Below are positions 1-8,026 of a stretch of 64,000 nt of DNA, piece by piece. The stretch's first letter is position 1. Each line of letters starts with the position of its first letter. The DNA is from Nonomuraea sp. NEAU-A123. GTDB taxonomy: Bacteria > Actinomycetota > Actinomycetes > Streptosporangiales > Streptosporangiaceae. The translations under genes were made by a program, and so were the position numbers. The DNA lies in the NCBI RefSeq assembly GCF_018603905.1, contig NZ_JAHFZZ010000022.1, positions 62,001 through 126,000 of the forward strand, read 5' to 3'. The notes under the pieces are model-generated. The model was not told the origin of the DNA and ran no database searches. It was given only the letters and a program-made list of their open reading frames with translations.

Positions 1-289
1 GGCCCAAGATGTCGGTGTCGAGGTCCTTCAGCACCCGTACGACGCCGGACGACTTGGTGCCCGCGCCGTAGGACGACACCGCCATCCAGTCCATCTGAAC
101 GGGCACGTGCAGGGCCCTGGCCAGGTCGGCCATCACCATGACCGCGCCTTTCAACACGCCCACGAGCAGGATCTCCGTGCCCGCGTAGTCGGCGTCGATC
201 CGCCCGGCAAGCTCTTTGATCTTGGCCTGGAGCTCGTCCTGGGGAATCAGGACTTTCTCGAGGTCCTTGCCCATATCGGCAGCATCCAC
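1..289 (-). CDS. hpt: Hypoxanthine phosphoribosyltransferase, N-terminal part (cut by window edge)
   Basis: Purine-salvage enzyme that joins hypoxanthine or guanine to PRPP in the cytoplasm. Only about 96 N-terminal residues are present; the rest lies beyond the left edge. The translation contains the family's PRPP-binding stretch LLVGVLKGAVMVMADL and then MDWMAVSSYGAGTKSSG, both typical of HPRT. I chose GTG at 289 because AGGA lies 7 nt upstream; ATG at 274 is a weaker alternative. It begins 10 nt after the tilS stop on the same strand. The order dacB, zincin, tilS, hpt is a common actinobacterial arrangement, usually followed by ftsH, which would lie outside the window. Confidence 0.9.
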   Translation of the reverse strand, partial: MDAADMGKDLEKVLIPQDELQAKIKELAGRIDADYAGTEILLVGVLKGAVMVMADLARALHVPVQMDWMAVSSYGAGTKSSGVVRVLKDLDTDILG

Positions 290-299
290 CTGTGGTTCC

Positions 300-1292
300 T
301 TACGCGATGGGACTCATGGCGACTATCAGGGTGTCATACCGCCGCACAGCGGCCAGCCCCCCGGGTAGATCCACGGCCTTCTGCCCGCGCCACGCCGTGA
401 TCAGCCGGTCCACGGCACGCACGTGGGTCGCGGAGAGGGCCCCGGACTGCGCTCCCGCCGCGATGGCCGCCCGTCGCAGAACGCGCCGCCGGACGGCGTC
501 TGGGAGGCGTTCCAGCTCGGGTACGGCCAGTGTCACCGAACCGGCAATATCGCTTAGAGCGCAATCCTGATACGCCGATTCGGCCCATGCGTCGAGGGCG
601 TCGGCGTCGTCTCTGGCGAGATCGGCGGTCCTGGCGAGCGCCTCGGACACGCCGGGACCCAGCTCCGACTCCAGCAGCGGGAGGACCCTGGTGCGTACCC
701 GGACACGGGTGTAGCGAGGATCCGCATTGTGCGGGTCGTCCCAGGGATCGAGGCCTTGTGCCGTACACGCGGCGACCGTGGTGGCGCGGGAGAGGGAGAG
801 CAGCGGCCGGCGATAGCGGCCGGTCACCGGAGCCATGCCGGACAGCGACCGGAGCCCGCTCCCCCTGGCCAGGCCGAGCAGCACGGTTTCGGCCTGGTCG
901 TCCCTGGTGTGGCCGAGCAGCACGGCCGCGGCCTGGAGCTTGTCGGCCGCCTCGGCGAGAGCGGCGTAGCGGGCGTCTCGGGCCGCCGCTTCCGGGCCGC
1001 CGGTCGTACCGACGTCCACGGTGAGGATGTCGGCATGGTCGAGGCCCAGGGCCGGGGCCAGTGCGGCCACCGTCTCCGCGCGTGCGGCGGAGCCTTCCTG
1101 GAGCTGGTGATCCACCGTGAGCAGCCCGGCCTTCAGGCCCGCGCGCGGCGCGACGAAGCCGAGCGCGGCGGCGAGCGCGAGGGAGTCGGCTCCCCCGCTG
1201 CACGCCACCAGCACGAGCTCGCCGTCTGCCACGTCGGCCAGCGCCTCGCGGACGGCCCTGCGGACGTCCGCGACTGCCGGGTGCGGGCCCAT
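300..1292 (-). CDS. tilS: tRNA(Ile)-lysidine synthetase TilS
   Basis: Cytoplasmic N-type ATP pyrophosphatase that attaches lysine to C34 of tRNA-Ile(CAU), changing both its codon and amino-acid identity; normally essential. The 330-residue product shows the PP-loop SGGADS at residues 32-37, then LLTVDHQL and LGHTRDDQAETVLLGLARGS, all classic TilS segments. RYRRPLL and the DPHNADPRYTRVRVR substrate-loop region follow. It is shorter than the E. coli enzyme and appears to lack the extra C-terminal domain, as is usual in actinobacteria. It starts 7 nt after the zincin stop and is followed 10 nt later by hpt, so it sits inside an operon. Confidence 0.95.
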   Translation of the reverse strand: MGPHPAVADVRRAVREALADVADGELVLVACSGGADSLALAAALGFVAPRAGLKAGLLTVDHQLQEGSAARAETVAALAPALGLDHADILTVDVGTTGGPEAAARDARYAALAEAADKLQAAAVLLGHTRDDQAETVLLGLARGSGLRSLSGMAPVTGRYRRPLLSLSRATTVAACTAQGLDPWDDPHNADPRYTRVRVRTRVLPLLESELGPGVSEALARTADLARDDADALDAWAESAYQDCALSDIAGSVTLAVPELERLPDAVRRRVLRRAAIAAGAQSGALSATHVRAVDRLITAWRGQKAVDLPGGLAAVRRYDTLIVAMSPIA

Positions 1293-1299
1293 GATCAGA

Positions 1300-2376
1300 T
1301 CAGGCGGGCAGGGCGTTGCTGCCGGTCACGCGGCGCACCCAGGCGCTGGGGTCGGTGATCTCGGCTGTCGTCGGCAGGGTCTCGGGTGAGGTCCAGACGC
1401 GGTTGAAGCCGTCCATGCCGGCCTGCTCCACCACCGCGCGGACGAAGGCCGAGCCCTCGGCGTACTGCTTCATCTTGACCTCGATGCCCAGCAGCCGCCG
1501 GACCGTGCGGTCGAGGCGCGAGCCGCCCTCGCGGCGATGGGCGAACTTGGCGCGGATGTCGGCCACCGACGGCACCACCGAGGGGCCAACGGCGTCCATG
1601 ACGTAGTCACCGTGCCCTTCGACCAGCGTCATCACGGCCGTGAGCCGGTCGAGGATCTCCTTCTGGGCAGGCGTCTGGATGGCGTCGATGAGGTTGCCCT
1701 CGCCGCCGCGCACCACGTCGGCCACCGTGTCGGCGGCGGTGCGCAGCCGCTCCAGCAGTGTGCCCAGGTCGAGGTCGGAGGCCAGCAGGAACTCGGTCAT
1801 CTGCGAGCGGATGTATTCGCGCAGCCACGGCACCCCGGTGAACTGCACGCGGTGCGTCTCCTCGTGCAGGCACACCCAAAGGCGGAAGTCGTGCGGGTCG
1901 ACGTTCATCTCGCGCTCGGCGTGCACGATGTTGGGCGCGACGAGCGTCAGACGCCCCGCCGGCTCGCGGCCCGTCGGGTCGGGCGGCAGGAACAGCTCAT
2001 ACTGGCCGAGCACCCGCGAGGCGAGGAAGGCGAGCACCGCGCCCACCTCCACGCCGGTGATGCGGGAGCCCACGGCCGTGACGATCGCCGGTGGCGGGTT
2101 GGCTCCGGCGCCGACCCGCTGGGTGAGCGGTTCGAGCACCACGCGGAAGCCCTCGACGTTGGCCTTGATCCAGCCGGGGCGGTCGACGATGGTCGCCGCC
2201 TGTGGCGCGGTCTCAGTGTGAATCTTGGTGAACTCGCGTACGTGTCCCTCGGCCTCGCGTGACAGAGCGCGGAGTTCGGTGACGGCCTGCCTGGCCTCCT
2301 CCCGGCTCACCTGAGGACCGGGGCGCACCAGGCGCGTGCCGGTCGTGACGGCCAGATCCCAGTCGATCACCTGCAT
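1300..2376 (-). CDS. Zinc-dependent metalloprotease-like protein (DUF2342 type)
   Basis: Probable zincin of the actinobacterial DUF2342 family, members of which have been noted near coenzyme F420 genes; no substrate is established. The product is about 358 residues. It begins MQVIDWDLAVTTGTRLVRPG, the typical family start, and carries the HEETHRVQFTG segment, an HExxH zinc motif, followed by a helical region. The open frame extends upstream to 2673, but that stretch runs into the dacB 3' end and includes a non-coding palindrome, so I start at ATG 2376 with a GGTGGA-like site just upstream. It lies in one operon with dacB upstream and tilS downstream. Confidence 0.8.
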   Translation of the reverse strand: MQVIDWDLAVTTGTRLVRPGPQVSREEARQAVTELRALSREAEGHVREFTKIHTETAPQAATIVDRPGWIKANVEGFRVVLEPLTQRVGAGANPPPAIVTAVGSRITGVEVGAVLAFLASRVLGQYELFLPPDPTGREPAGRLTLVAPNIVHAEREMNVDPHDFRLWVCLHEETHRVQFTGVPWLREYIRSQMTEFLLASDLDLGTLLERLRTAADTVADVVRGGEGNLIDAIQTPAQKEILDRLTAVMTLVEGHGDYVMDAVGPSVVPSVADIRAKFAHRREGGSRLDRTVRRLLGIEVKMKQYAEGSAFVRAVVEQAGMDGFNRVWTSPETLPTTAEITDPSAWVRRVTGSNALPA

Positions 2377-2497
2377 AACGTCCACCGTACGTGGTCCGAG
2401 CTCCACCCGCGAAGGAGCGCCGGTGTCTGGAGTGAGGAGAGAGGGAGCGAAGCGACTGAACGACGATCGGAAGACGCCGGATTCCAGCGACTGAGCC

Positions 2498-2514
2498 GCG
2501 ATCCGAAGGATCGC
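2498..2514. repeat. Palindrome copy 1, downstream of dacB
   Basis: GCGATCC-GAA-GGATCGC is a perfect 7-bp stem with a 3-nt loop, about 38 nt past the dacB stop. With its flank (TGATGGCGATCCT.CGGATCGC on the minus strand) it nearly matches a second copy at 4548-4564. It could be a terminator, or a small dispersed repeat. Confidence 0.6.
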
Positions 2515-2551
2515 CATCAGCACGCGAAGGAGCTTTGGTGTTAGGGCGTCT

Positions 2552-3973
2552 TCAGGATCTTGCGACGATTGCTGCGAGGCGGTCCAGGACCGGTTCGGCG
2601 GAGGCTGGTACGCGGTCCGCCAGGAAGGCGAAGGTGACCAGTCGGCCGTCCTTGGTGGTGGCCATGCCGGCAAGGGTGTTGACGTTGTTGAGTGTGCCGG
2701 TCTTGGCGCGTACGAGGCCGACCTGGCCCTTGCTGTCGGCGCCGGTGAAGCGCCGGCCGTTGCCGAGCGTGCCGCTGAAGCCGGCGATCGGCATGCCGGA
2801 GGCGATGGCGTGCAGGTCGGGGTGGGCCGCGGCGGAGGCGGTCGAGATGACCCGGGCCAGCCCGTCGGCGCTGATGCGGTTGCGGGCGGACAGGCCGCTG
2901 CCGTCGTAGACCTGGATGCCCTTGGCCGCGCCGATCCGCTGCAGCACCGCGAGCACGGCCCCGGTCGCGCCCTGGAAGGACGCCGGCTGCCCTTCCTTGA
3001 TGGCGACGTGCCTGGCCAGTGCCTCGGCCAGGTCGTTGTCGCTGAACGTCAGCGTGTGCTCGACCAGGGAGTAGACCGGCGCCGAGTCGACCTTGCCGAG
3101 CTCGGCGGCCCCGGCGGGCGCCTTGCCCGGCCGTACGGACTTGGCGACGCTCACGCCGTACCTGCGCAGGAGCCTGGCGAACGCGGCGGCGGCGTACTGC
3201 GGCGGGTTGGAGACGCGCGGCTGTCTCGCGGCGGGGTCGCGCCGCCCCTCGTCGATGGCCAGCGCGTAGACGGGCGCCACCTCGCCGTCGGGCACGTAGC
3301 CCGGCTTCCAGCCGGGCGCCAGCGTGGAACCGGTGAACAGGGAGGCGTCGTAGGAGAGCGTGACCTTGGTGATGCCCTTGGCCTTCAACGCGGCGGCGGT
3401 ACGCGAGGCGAGGGTGGCGAGCGACGCCTGCTTGGGGTACTGCAGGGACTTGGCCGACGGCCCGGCGAGCGTCGGGTCGCCACCGCCCACCAGCACGATC
3501 GAGTTGGCCGACTGCCCCTGCGTCACCCGGGTCGACAGACGCGCGTCGGGGCCGAGCGAGGCCAGCGCGGCCGTGCAGGTCACCAGCTTGGTGGTGGACG
3601 CCGGGGTGATGCCGATGTCGGCGTTGGAGGCGAAGATCCGCTGGCCGGTGGCCGCGTCGATGACCACCGCGCCCACCCGGTCCCCCAGCTCTTTGTCACC
3701 CAGGGCATCGGTGAGCTGCTGGGTCAAAGTACGCTTGGCAGCGAGAGGTCCGTCTCCGGCTCTCACCTGGAGCTGGGCAAGCACCGGCCCCGCGGTGATC
3801 ACGGGGACGGGGGGAGACTCTTCGGGAGACTGTGTCGGCTCGGTCGGTGACGACCCCCTCGTCAACGCGCCCAGACTGAACTCATTGGTCATCGCATAGA
3901 TGCCGATGACGATGGTCAGCACCTGGAGCATGGCGAGAGTGGTCAGCATCACCCACCGCTCGTGCCGCGCCAC
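2552..3973 (-). CDS. dacB: D-alanyl-D-alanine carboxypeptidase/endopeptidase (PBP4 family, S13)
   Basis: Penicillin-binding protein that trims or cleaves peptidoglycan cross-links outside the membrane. The 473-residue product has an N-terminal membrane anchor (about residues 8-27) and a Pro-rich spacer. All three active-site motifs are present: STTK at 126-129 (serine nucleophile), SDN at 311-313 and KTG at 424-426. The large insert between motifs one and two is typical of the S13 family. It is transcribed divergently from ppa across about 70 nt. Downstream come the palindrome at 2498 and the zincin, tilS and hpt genes on the same strand. Confidence 0.93.
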   Translation of the reverse strand: MARHERWVMLTTLAMLQVLTIVIGIYAMTNEFSLGALTRGSSPTEPTQSPEESPPVPVITAGPVLAQLQVRAGDGPLAAKRTLTQQLTDALGDKELGDRVGAVVIDAATGQRIFASNADIGITPASTTKLVTCTAALASLGPDARLSTRVTQGQSANSIVLVGGGDPTLAGPSAKSLQYPKQASLATLASRTAAALKAKGITKVTLSYDASLFTGSTLAPGWKPGYVPDGEVAPVYALAIDEGRRDPAARQPRVSNPPQYAAAAFARLLRRYGVSVAKSVRPGKAPAGAAELGKVDSAPVYSLVEHTLTFSDNDLAEALARHVAIKEGQPASFQGATGAVLAVLQRIGAAKGIQVYDGSGLSARNRISADGLARVISTASAAAHPDLHAIASGMPIAGFSGTLGNGRRFTGADSKGQVGLVRAKTGTLNNVNTLAGMATTKDGRLVTFAFLADRVPASAEPVLDRLAAIVARS

Positions 3974-4045
3974 GTCGCCTTACCTCTCTCCTGGTGTTCG
4001 CCTACGAGACATTAACGCCCACTCGGCGTGAGCGGAGGAACCGCG

Positions 4046-4540
4046 GTGGAGTTCGACGTTGTCGTTGAGATTCCCAAGGGACAACGGAACAAGTACGAAG
4101 TGGACCATGAAACCGGTCGGATCAGGCTTGACCGGCTGCTGTTCACCTCTACGCAGTACCCCGCCGACTACGGGTTCATCGAGAACACGCTAGGCGAGGA
4201 CGGCGACCCGCTCGACGCGCTGGTGCTGCTCCAGGAGCCGACTTTCCCTGGCTGTTACATCAGTTGCCGCGCGGTCGGCATGTTCCGGATGACGGATGAG
4301 AAGGGCGGAGACGACAAGGTCCTCTGCGTCCCCGCCACCGACCCGCGGATGGAGCACATTCGCGACATCCATCACGTGCCGGAGTTCGACCGGCTGGAGA
4401 TCCAGCACTTCTTCGAGGTCTACAAGGACCTGGAGCCCGGCAAGTCCGTCGAGGGCGCCAACTGGGTGGGCCGGATGGAGGCCGAGGTCGAGATCAAGCG
4501 GTCCTTCCAGCGCGCCAAGGACGAGGGCCACGCCCACTGA
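4046..4540 (+). CDS. ppa: Inorganic pyrophosphatase
   Basis: Family I soluble pyrophosphatase; hydrolyses PPi to two phosphates in the cytoplasm and pulls biosynthetic reactions forward. The product is 164 residues, normal for bacterial enzymes. It starts with EFDVVVEIPKGQRNKYEVD and carries the metal-binding DGDPLDALVL motif, plus KDLEPGKSVEGANWVG near the end. I chose GTG at 4046 because GGAGGA sits about 7 nt upstream; a GTG at 4028 would add six poorly conserved residues and lacks a site. It is divergent from dacB and convergent with the NlpC/P60 gene, with a palindrome 8 nt after its stop. Confidence 0.95.
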   Translation: MEFDVVVEIPKGQRNKYEVDHETGRIRLDRLLFTSTQYPADYGFIENTLGEDGDPLDALVLLQEPTFPGCYISCRAVGMFRMTDEKGGDDKVLCVPATDPRMEHIRDIHHVPEFDRLEIQHFFEVYKDLEPGKSVEGANWVGRMEAEVEIKRSFQRAKDEGHAH

Positions 4541-4547
4541 ATTGATG

Positions 4548-4564
4548 GCGATCCTACGGATCGC
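4548..4564. repeat. Palindrome copy 2, between convergent ppa and NlpC/P60 genes
   Basis: GCGATCC-TAC-GGATCGC, a perfect 7-bp stem with a 3-nt loop, 8 nt after ppa and 5 nt before the end of the converging NlpC gene. It matches the 2498-2514 copy with its flank. No T-tract follows. Its position would suit a bidirectional terminator. Confidence 0.6.
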
Positions 4565-4568
4565 AGTA

Positions 4569-5699
4569 TCACTGGGGCCTGGTGGCGCCCACCAGGTCCC
4601 CCCGCCACATCGAGGCGACCCGCACCACGTCGCCGGTCTGCGGGGCGTGCACCATGAGCCCGTCCCCGACGTACATGCCGACGTGGTGGATCGTGTTCGG
4701 GTCGTCGGGGACGTAGCCGAAGAACAGCAGGTCGCCGCGGCGCAACTGGTCGAGCGGCACATGCGGGCCCGAGCTCCACTGGGTGCCGGTCCAGTGGTCG
4801 AGGCCGACGCCCGCCTGCTCCCAGGCCCGCATGGTCAGGCCCGAGCAGTCGAAGCTGTCCGGGCCGTCGGCCGCCCAGACGTACGGCTTGCCGAGCTGGG
4901 TCAGCGCCCAGTTGGCCGCGACGTCGCCCATGAGCGACCCGGAGGCGTGCAGCCCGCGGCTGAGCCGCGCCTGCGCCAACGCCGCCGAACGGCGTCTGGC
5001 CAGCAGGTCCGCGTGGCTGCGCGCGGCGTCGACCCGCCGCTGCCACGCGGCCTGCTCGGTCTTCAGCTCCCTGGTGTCCCGCTGCTGCGCGGCGACGGCC
5101 TCCTCCGCGGCGATCTTGGCCTGCCTGGCGCGCTCGGAGGCGGCGTCCTGCTCGGCGTACGCGCGGGCCGCCTGGCTCCGCAGGATGGCGGAGACCTCCT
5201 GGGCGTCTCGCATCCGGTCGAGCACCAGGCCGCGCTCGCCGCCGAGCTCCTGCAGGATGCTCGCCCGGTGTAGGAAACCGTCGCTGTCGCCGGTGTCGGT
5301 CAGCATGCCGAGCATCGGCCTGATCATGTCGAGCCCGCTGTAGCCCTGCACGGCAAGCAGCGCCACGGGCGCGCGGGCCTTCTCCACCTCGGCGTCGGCC
5401 AGCGCCAGCCGCGCCTGCGCCTGCTCGCGGGCCTGCTGGGCGTGCCGGAGGTGGACGAGCTCTCCGTTGTACGCCTCCACCAGCCGCTCCGCCCCCGCCG
5501 CCAGGTCATCGAGCCGTGACTCGGCCTCGGCGAGCCGCGCGCTGGCCGTCCCCAGTGCCTTGGTCCGCTCCCGTACGGTGTGCCGAGCCTGCATCACCTT
5601 CCGTCGGGAAGGCCCGGGAGCAGCGTCAGCCGGCGGGCACAGGGTGACGAGCAGGCAGACGACCATGAGTCCGGCTCTTATGGCGCGCATAGTGCACAC
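4569..5699 (-). CDS. Secreted NlpC/P60 peptidoglycan endopeptidase (RipA/CwlO-like)
   Basis: Predicted extracytoplasmic D,L-endopeptidase that cleaves peptidoglycan stem peptides during growth or division. The N-terminus is a signal peptide (hydrophobic residues about 11-27, then ADAAPG). Residues about 30-250 are a long Ala/Arg/Glu-rich coiled coil as in RipA or CwlO. The C-terminal NlpC/P60 domain begins with ALTQLGKPYVWAADGPDSFDCSGL. Catalytic residues are Cys285, His339 in HHVGMYVG and a polar partner near His351. The start is GTG at 5699; an in-frame ATG at 5690 is also possible. It converges on ppa with only the palindrome between. Confidence 0.9.
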   Translation of the reverse strand: MCTMRAIRAGLMVVCLLVTLCPPADAAPGPSRRKVMQARHTVRERTKALGTASARLAEAESRLDDLAAGAERLVEAYNGELVHLRHAQQAREQAQARLALADAEVEKARAPVALLAVQGYSGLDMIRPMLGMLTDTGDSDGFLHRASILQELGGERGLVLDRMRDAQEVSAILRSQAARAYAEQDAASERARQAKIAAEEAVAAQQRDTRELKTEQAAWQRRVDAARSHADLLARRRSAALAQARLSRGLHASGSLMGDVAANWALTQLGKPYVWAADGPDSFDCSGLTMRAWEQAGVGLDHWTGTQWSSGPHVPLDQLRRGDLLFFGYVPDDPNTIHHVGMYVGDGLMVHAPQTGDVVRVASMWRGDLVGATRPQ

Positions 5700-5744
5700 A
5701 GTTCCCGTTCGTCACCCTGTGTAACCCTGGCCTCTTTCGTAACA

Positions 5745-6416
5745 TCAGCCACGCAACCGGAACAGGCGCTCTATCCACGGCCGGAGACCCACCGGGACCG
5801 GGCCCGTCCCCCGGGGATAGGTGAACACCGGCGTCTGCGTCCCATAGGCGGCGTGCAGCTCGGCCGCCCTGCACCAGTCGGCGCCGGCCCGGGCCACGGC
5901 CCAGGCCGCCGCGATGGCCGGGCGGGACTCCGGATGCCGGTCGAAGGTCTGGTAGAGGGTCATCGTGGCGGCGGCGGCCACCGACCCGTCGCCGGGGTAG
6001 GCGGTGCCCGCCAGGTAAGGGGCGGCGACCCGGCCGCCGTGGCAGGTGCCGAGCGCCCAGGTCCAGTTGGCGAGCACCAGGCCGAGCACGGGCTCCGGCA
6101 CCACGGCCGCGGCGCCGTACATGCGCTCCTGGCGCTGGCCGGTCAGGCGGCGCGAGGTCCAGAGCCAGCCGAGCTCGGCCGGCGGCCCGGCGGGCGGCTC
6201 GCTCCCCGACAGCCAGGACAGGACGGCCAGGCCGCGGGCGGTGCGCAGGCGGCAGAGTTCGAGGATGTCGCGGAGCATGCGGGGCCCCTGGTCGAGCCAG
6301 GTGGGCCAGGCGATGTGATGGCTCCTGGCCATCAGCTCGGCCAGGTCCTCGCTGACCGGTAGGGGGCAGACCCGGCAGCCCAGTTGAGGGTCCTCGCGCA
6401 GTTGGTACAACTCCAT
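5745..6416 (-). CDS. Hypothetical protein, partner of the adjacent sigma factor gene
   Basis: I do not recognise a family. The 223-residue product starts MELYQLREDPQLGCRVCPLP, with a CxxC pair that could bind metal. It is rich in Trp and Arg with several amphipathic helices, and has no clear signal peptide or membrane span. The gene starts 10 nt after the stop of the ECF sigma-factor gene on the same strand, so the two are probably co-transcribed. A regulatory or cognate-target role is only a guess from this linkage. Confidence 0.6.
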   Translation of the reverse strand: MELYQLREDPQLGCRVCPLPVSEDLAELMARSHHIAWPTWLDQGPRMLRDILELCRLRTARGLAVLSWLSGSEPPAGPPAELGWLWTSRRLTGQRQERMYGAAAVVPEPVLGLVLANWTWALGTCHGGRVAAPYLAGTAYPGDGSVAAAATMTLYQTFDRHPESRPAIAAAWAVARAGADWCRAAELHAAYGTQTPVFTYPRGTGPVPVGLRPWIERLFRLRG

Positions 6417-6426
6417 ATGGAAGGGC

Positions 6427-7854
6427 TCAGCCGGCCGGGACGACAGCGGGCGGGGTCGGCGTCTGCGCCGGTGCGACAGTCGGCGTGACGGTCGGCGTGG
6501 CGACCGGTGTCTGGGTCGGTGGCGCGGCGGGGGTCGGGCTGTCGGTGGGGCAGGGCGTGCGCCGGGGGTGGTGGCCCTTGTCCGGGTGGTCGCCGGGGCG
6601 CTTGTCCGGCTGCCGTGCTGGCTGCATGTCCGGGTGTTTGTCCGGCTCTTGCGCGGGCTCGGCGGACTGGTGGTCGGGCGTGGGAGTGCTCTTGGGCTGC
6701 TTGGTCTTGGCGGTTTCGGGGGTCTCTCGGGTCTCCGGTGCGCTTGGGGCGGGCGAAGCGGAGCCGATGGCCGGCGTCGTCAGGGTGCGGGCGCCCGGCG
6801 GGACCGTGCTGTTCAGGATGGGCTCGACGCTGATCGGCACGTCCCGGGGCTCGGACTGCCAGGGCAGCCTGATGGCGGGCGGCTCGCCCGGCGCGGGGAA
6901 GGCGGCGGACGCGATGCCCGGCACCCCGCCGTCGACCCGGCCGAACTGCTGGAAGATCAGCGCTATCGCCACCACGGTCGCGACTGCCGCCATCGCGCCA
7001 GCCAGCGCCTGAGGCCATTTCCGAGGGTGCCTCGCCGCGGCAACGGGAAATCCGGCGGCGTCGAGCGCCCCCGCCCTCCTGGCCACGTAGCGGCGATAGG
7101 GCAGCAGTTCCGGGTCGGCGAAGCAGCTCATCACCCTGACCCCGAGTGACTCCGGCAGCGGGATCCGGGGCAGCAGCTCGAACACCTTGGCCGCCGACAC
7201 CTGACGGGTGCGCTGCGGGGAGCAGGTCAGGCAGTGCGGGAGGTGGTCGATCAACTGGGCGCGCATCTCGGCGGTCAGCTCGCCGGAGAAGCCGGTCAGG
7301 ATGCCGGCCCGCCGCGGGCAGTCGTAGGAGCCCTTCCTGGCGAGGATCTCCGCCGTGATCGCGTCACGCAGCCGTTCGCGCGCCTCCTCCTGCGCCGCCT
7401 CGACGTGGCGCGCCGCCGTCCCCAGCACCGCGGCGAGCTCCGGCGTGGACAGCTCGTGCGCGGTCGACAGCTCCAGCACCTCACGGTCGCCGGGGCGCAG
7501 GCTCTGGATCGCATTCCAGGCCATGACCCGCAGGTCGGCGTCGACCGGATCGTCGAGTGGCGGCGCCTGCGCCAATGCCTCGTCGGCGCCCGGCGGCTCG
7601 GCCATCCGCCGGCGCAGGCATTCGGCGCGGGCCAGGGCGTACAGCCATGGGCGCAGGCGGCCGGGATCCACCAGGGAGCCGGCGTGGGCCTCCGCCGCGA
7701 TCATCGTGTCGCGGAGCGCCACCTGGGCTCCGTCGGAGCTGAGAAGGAGGGACCAGCAGTATCTGTGGATGCCCTCGGCGTACGCGTCGTAGAGCGCGGC
7801 GAGGACACCCGGGGCGCGGGCGCGGAGTGACTCGACCAGGGCGCGGTCATTCAT
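6427..7854 (-). CDS. ECF sigma factor fused to a zinc-binding anti-sigma motif and membrane anchor
   Basis: A 475-residue composite regulator. Residues about 5-85 resemble sigma region 2 and about 110-165 region 4 (SLRPGDREVLELS, then a helix-turn-helix). Next comes His204-x3-Cys208-x2-Cys211, the signature of zinc-binding anti-sigma domains, with Cys179 upstream as a possible fourth ligand. A single membrane span lies at about 283-303. Residues 310-475 are a Pro/Thr/Lys-rich tail predicted outside the cell. The simplest inference is a membrane-tethered sigma factor held inactive by its own C-terminal part until released. It is followed 10 nt later by a hypothetical gene. Confidence 0.8.
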   Translation of the reverse strand: MNDRALVESLRARAPGVLAALYDAYAEGIHRYCWSLLLSSDGAQVALRDTMIAAEAHAGSLVDPGRLRPWLYALARAECLRRRMAEPPGADEALAQAPPLDDPVDADLRVMAWNAIQSLRPGDREVLELSTAHELSTPELAAVLGTAARHVEAAQEEARERLRDAITAEILARKGSYDCPRRAGILTGFSGELTAEMRAQLIDHLPHCLTCSPQRTRQVSAAKVFELLPRIPLPESLGVRVMSCFADPELLPYRRYVARRAGALDAAGFPVAAARHPRKWPQALAGAMAAVATVVAIALIFQQFGRVDGGVPGIASAAFPAPGEPPAIRLPWQSEPRDVPISVEPILNSTVPPGARTLTTPAIGSASPAPSAPETRETPETAKTKQPKSTPTPDHQSAEPAQEPDKHPDMQPARQPDKRPGDHPDKGHHPRRTPCPTDSPTPAAPPTQTPVATPTVTPTVAPAQTPTPPAVVPAG

Positions 7855-8026
7855 ATGACCGAAGGTAATGGATTAGTAACTTGTAGTTCTACCGATTCTG
7901 CGGGAATGACAGCGCTTGCCGTCGGCGACTTTGTCAGAAAGCCCGTAGATTTAGCGCTGCCACCCCGCGACGAATGACCACTCCGCCCGATTTATCGGCT
8001 TATTTGATTGATATTTGATGAGCAAT
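7855..8026. other. Intergenic region upstream of the sigma gene
   Basis: About 170 nt, visibly richer in A and T than its surroundings, between the lipoprotein gene end and the sigma-factor start. It should hold the sigma gene's promoter. I could not assign -35/-10 boxes with confidence and see no terminator hairpin. Confidence 0.4.
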
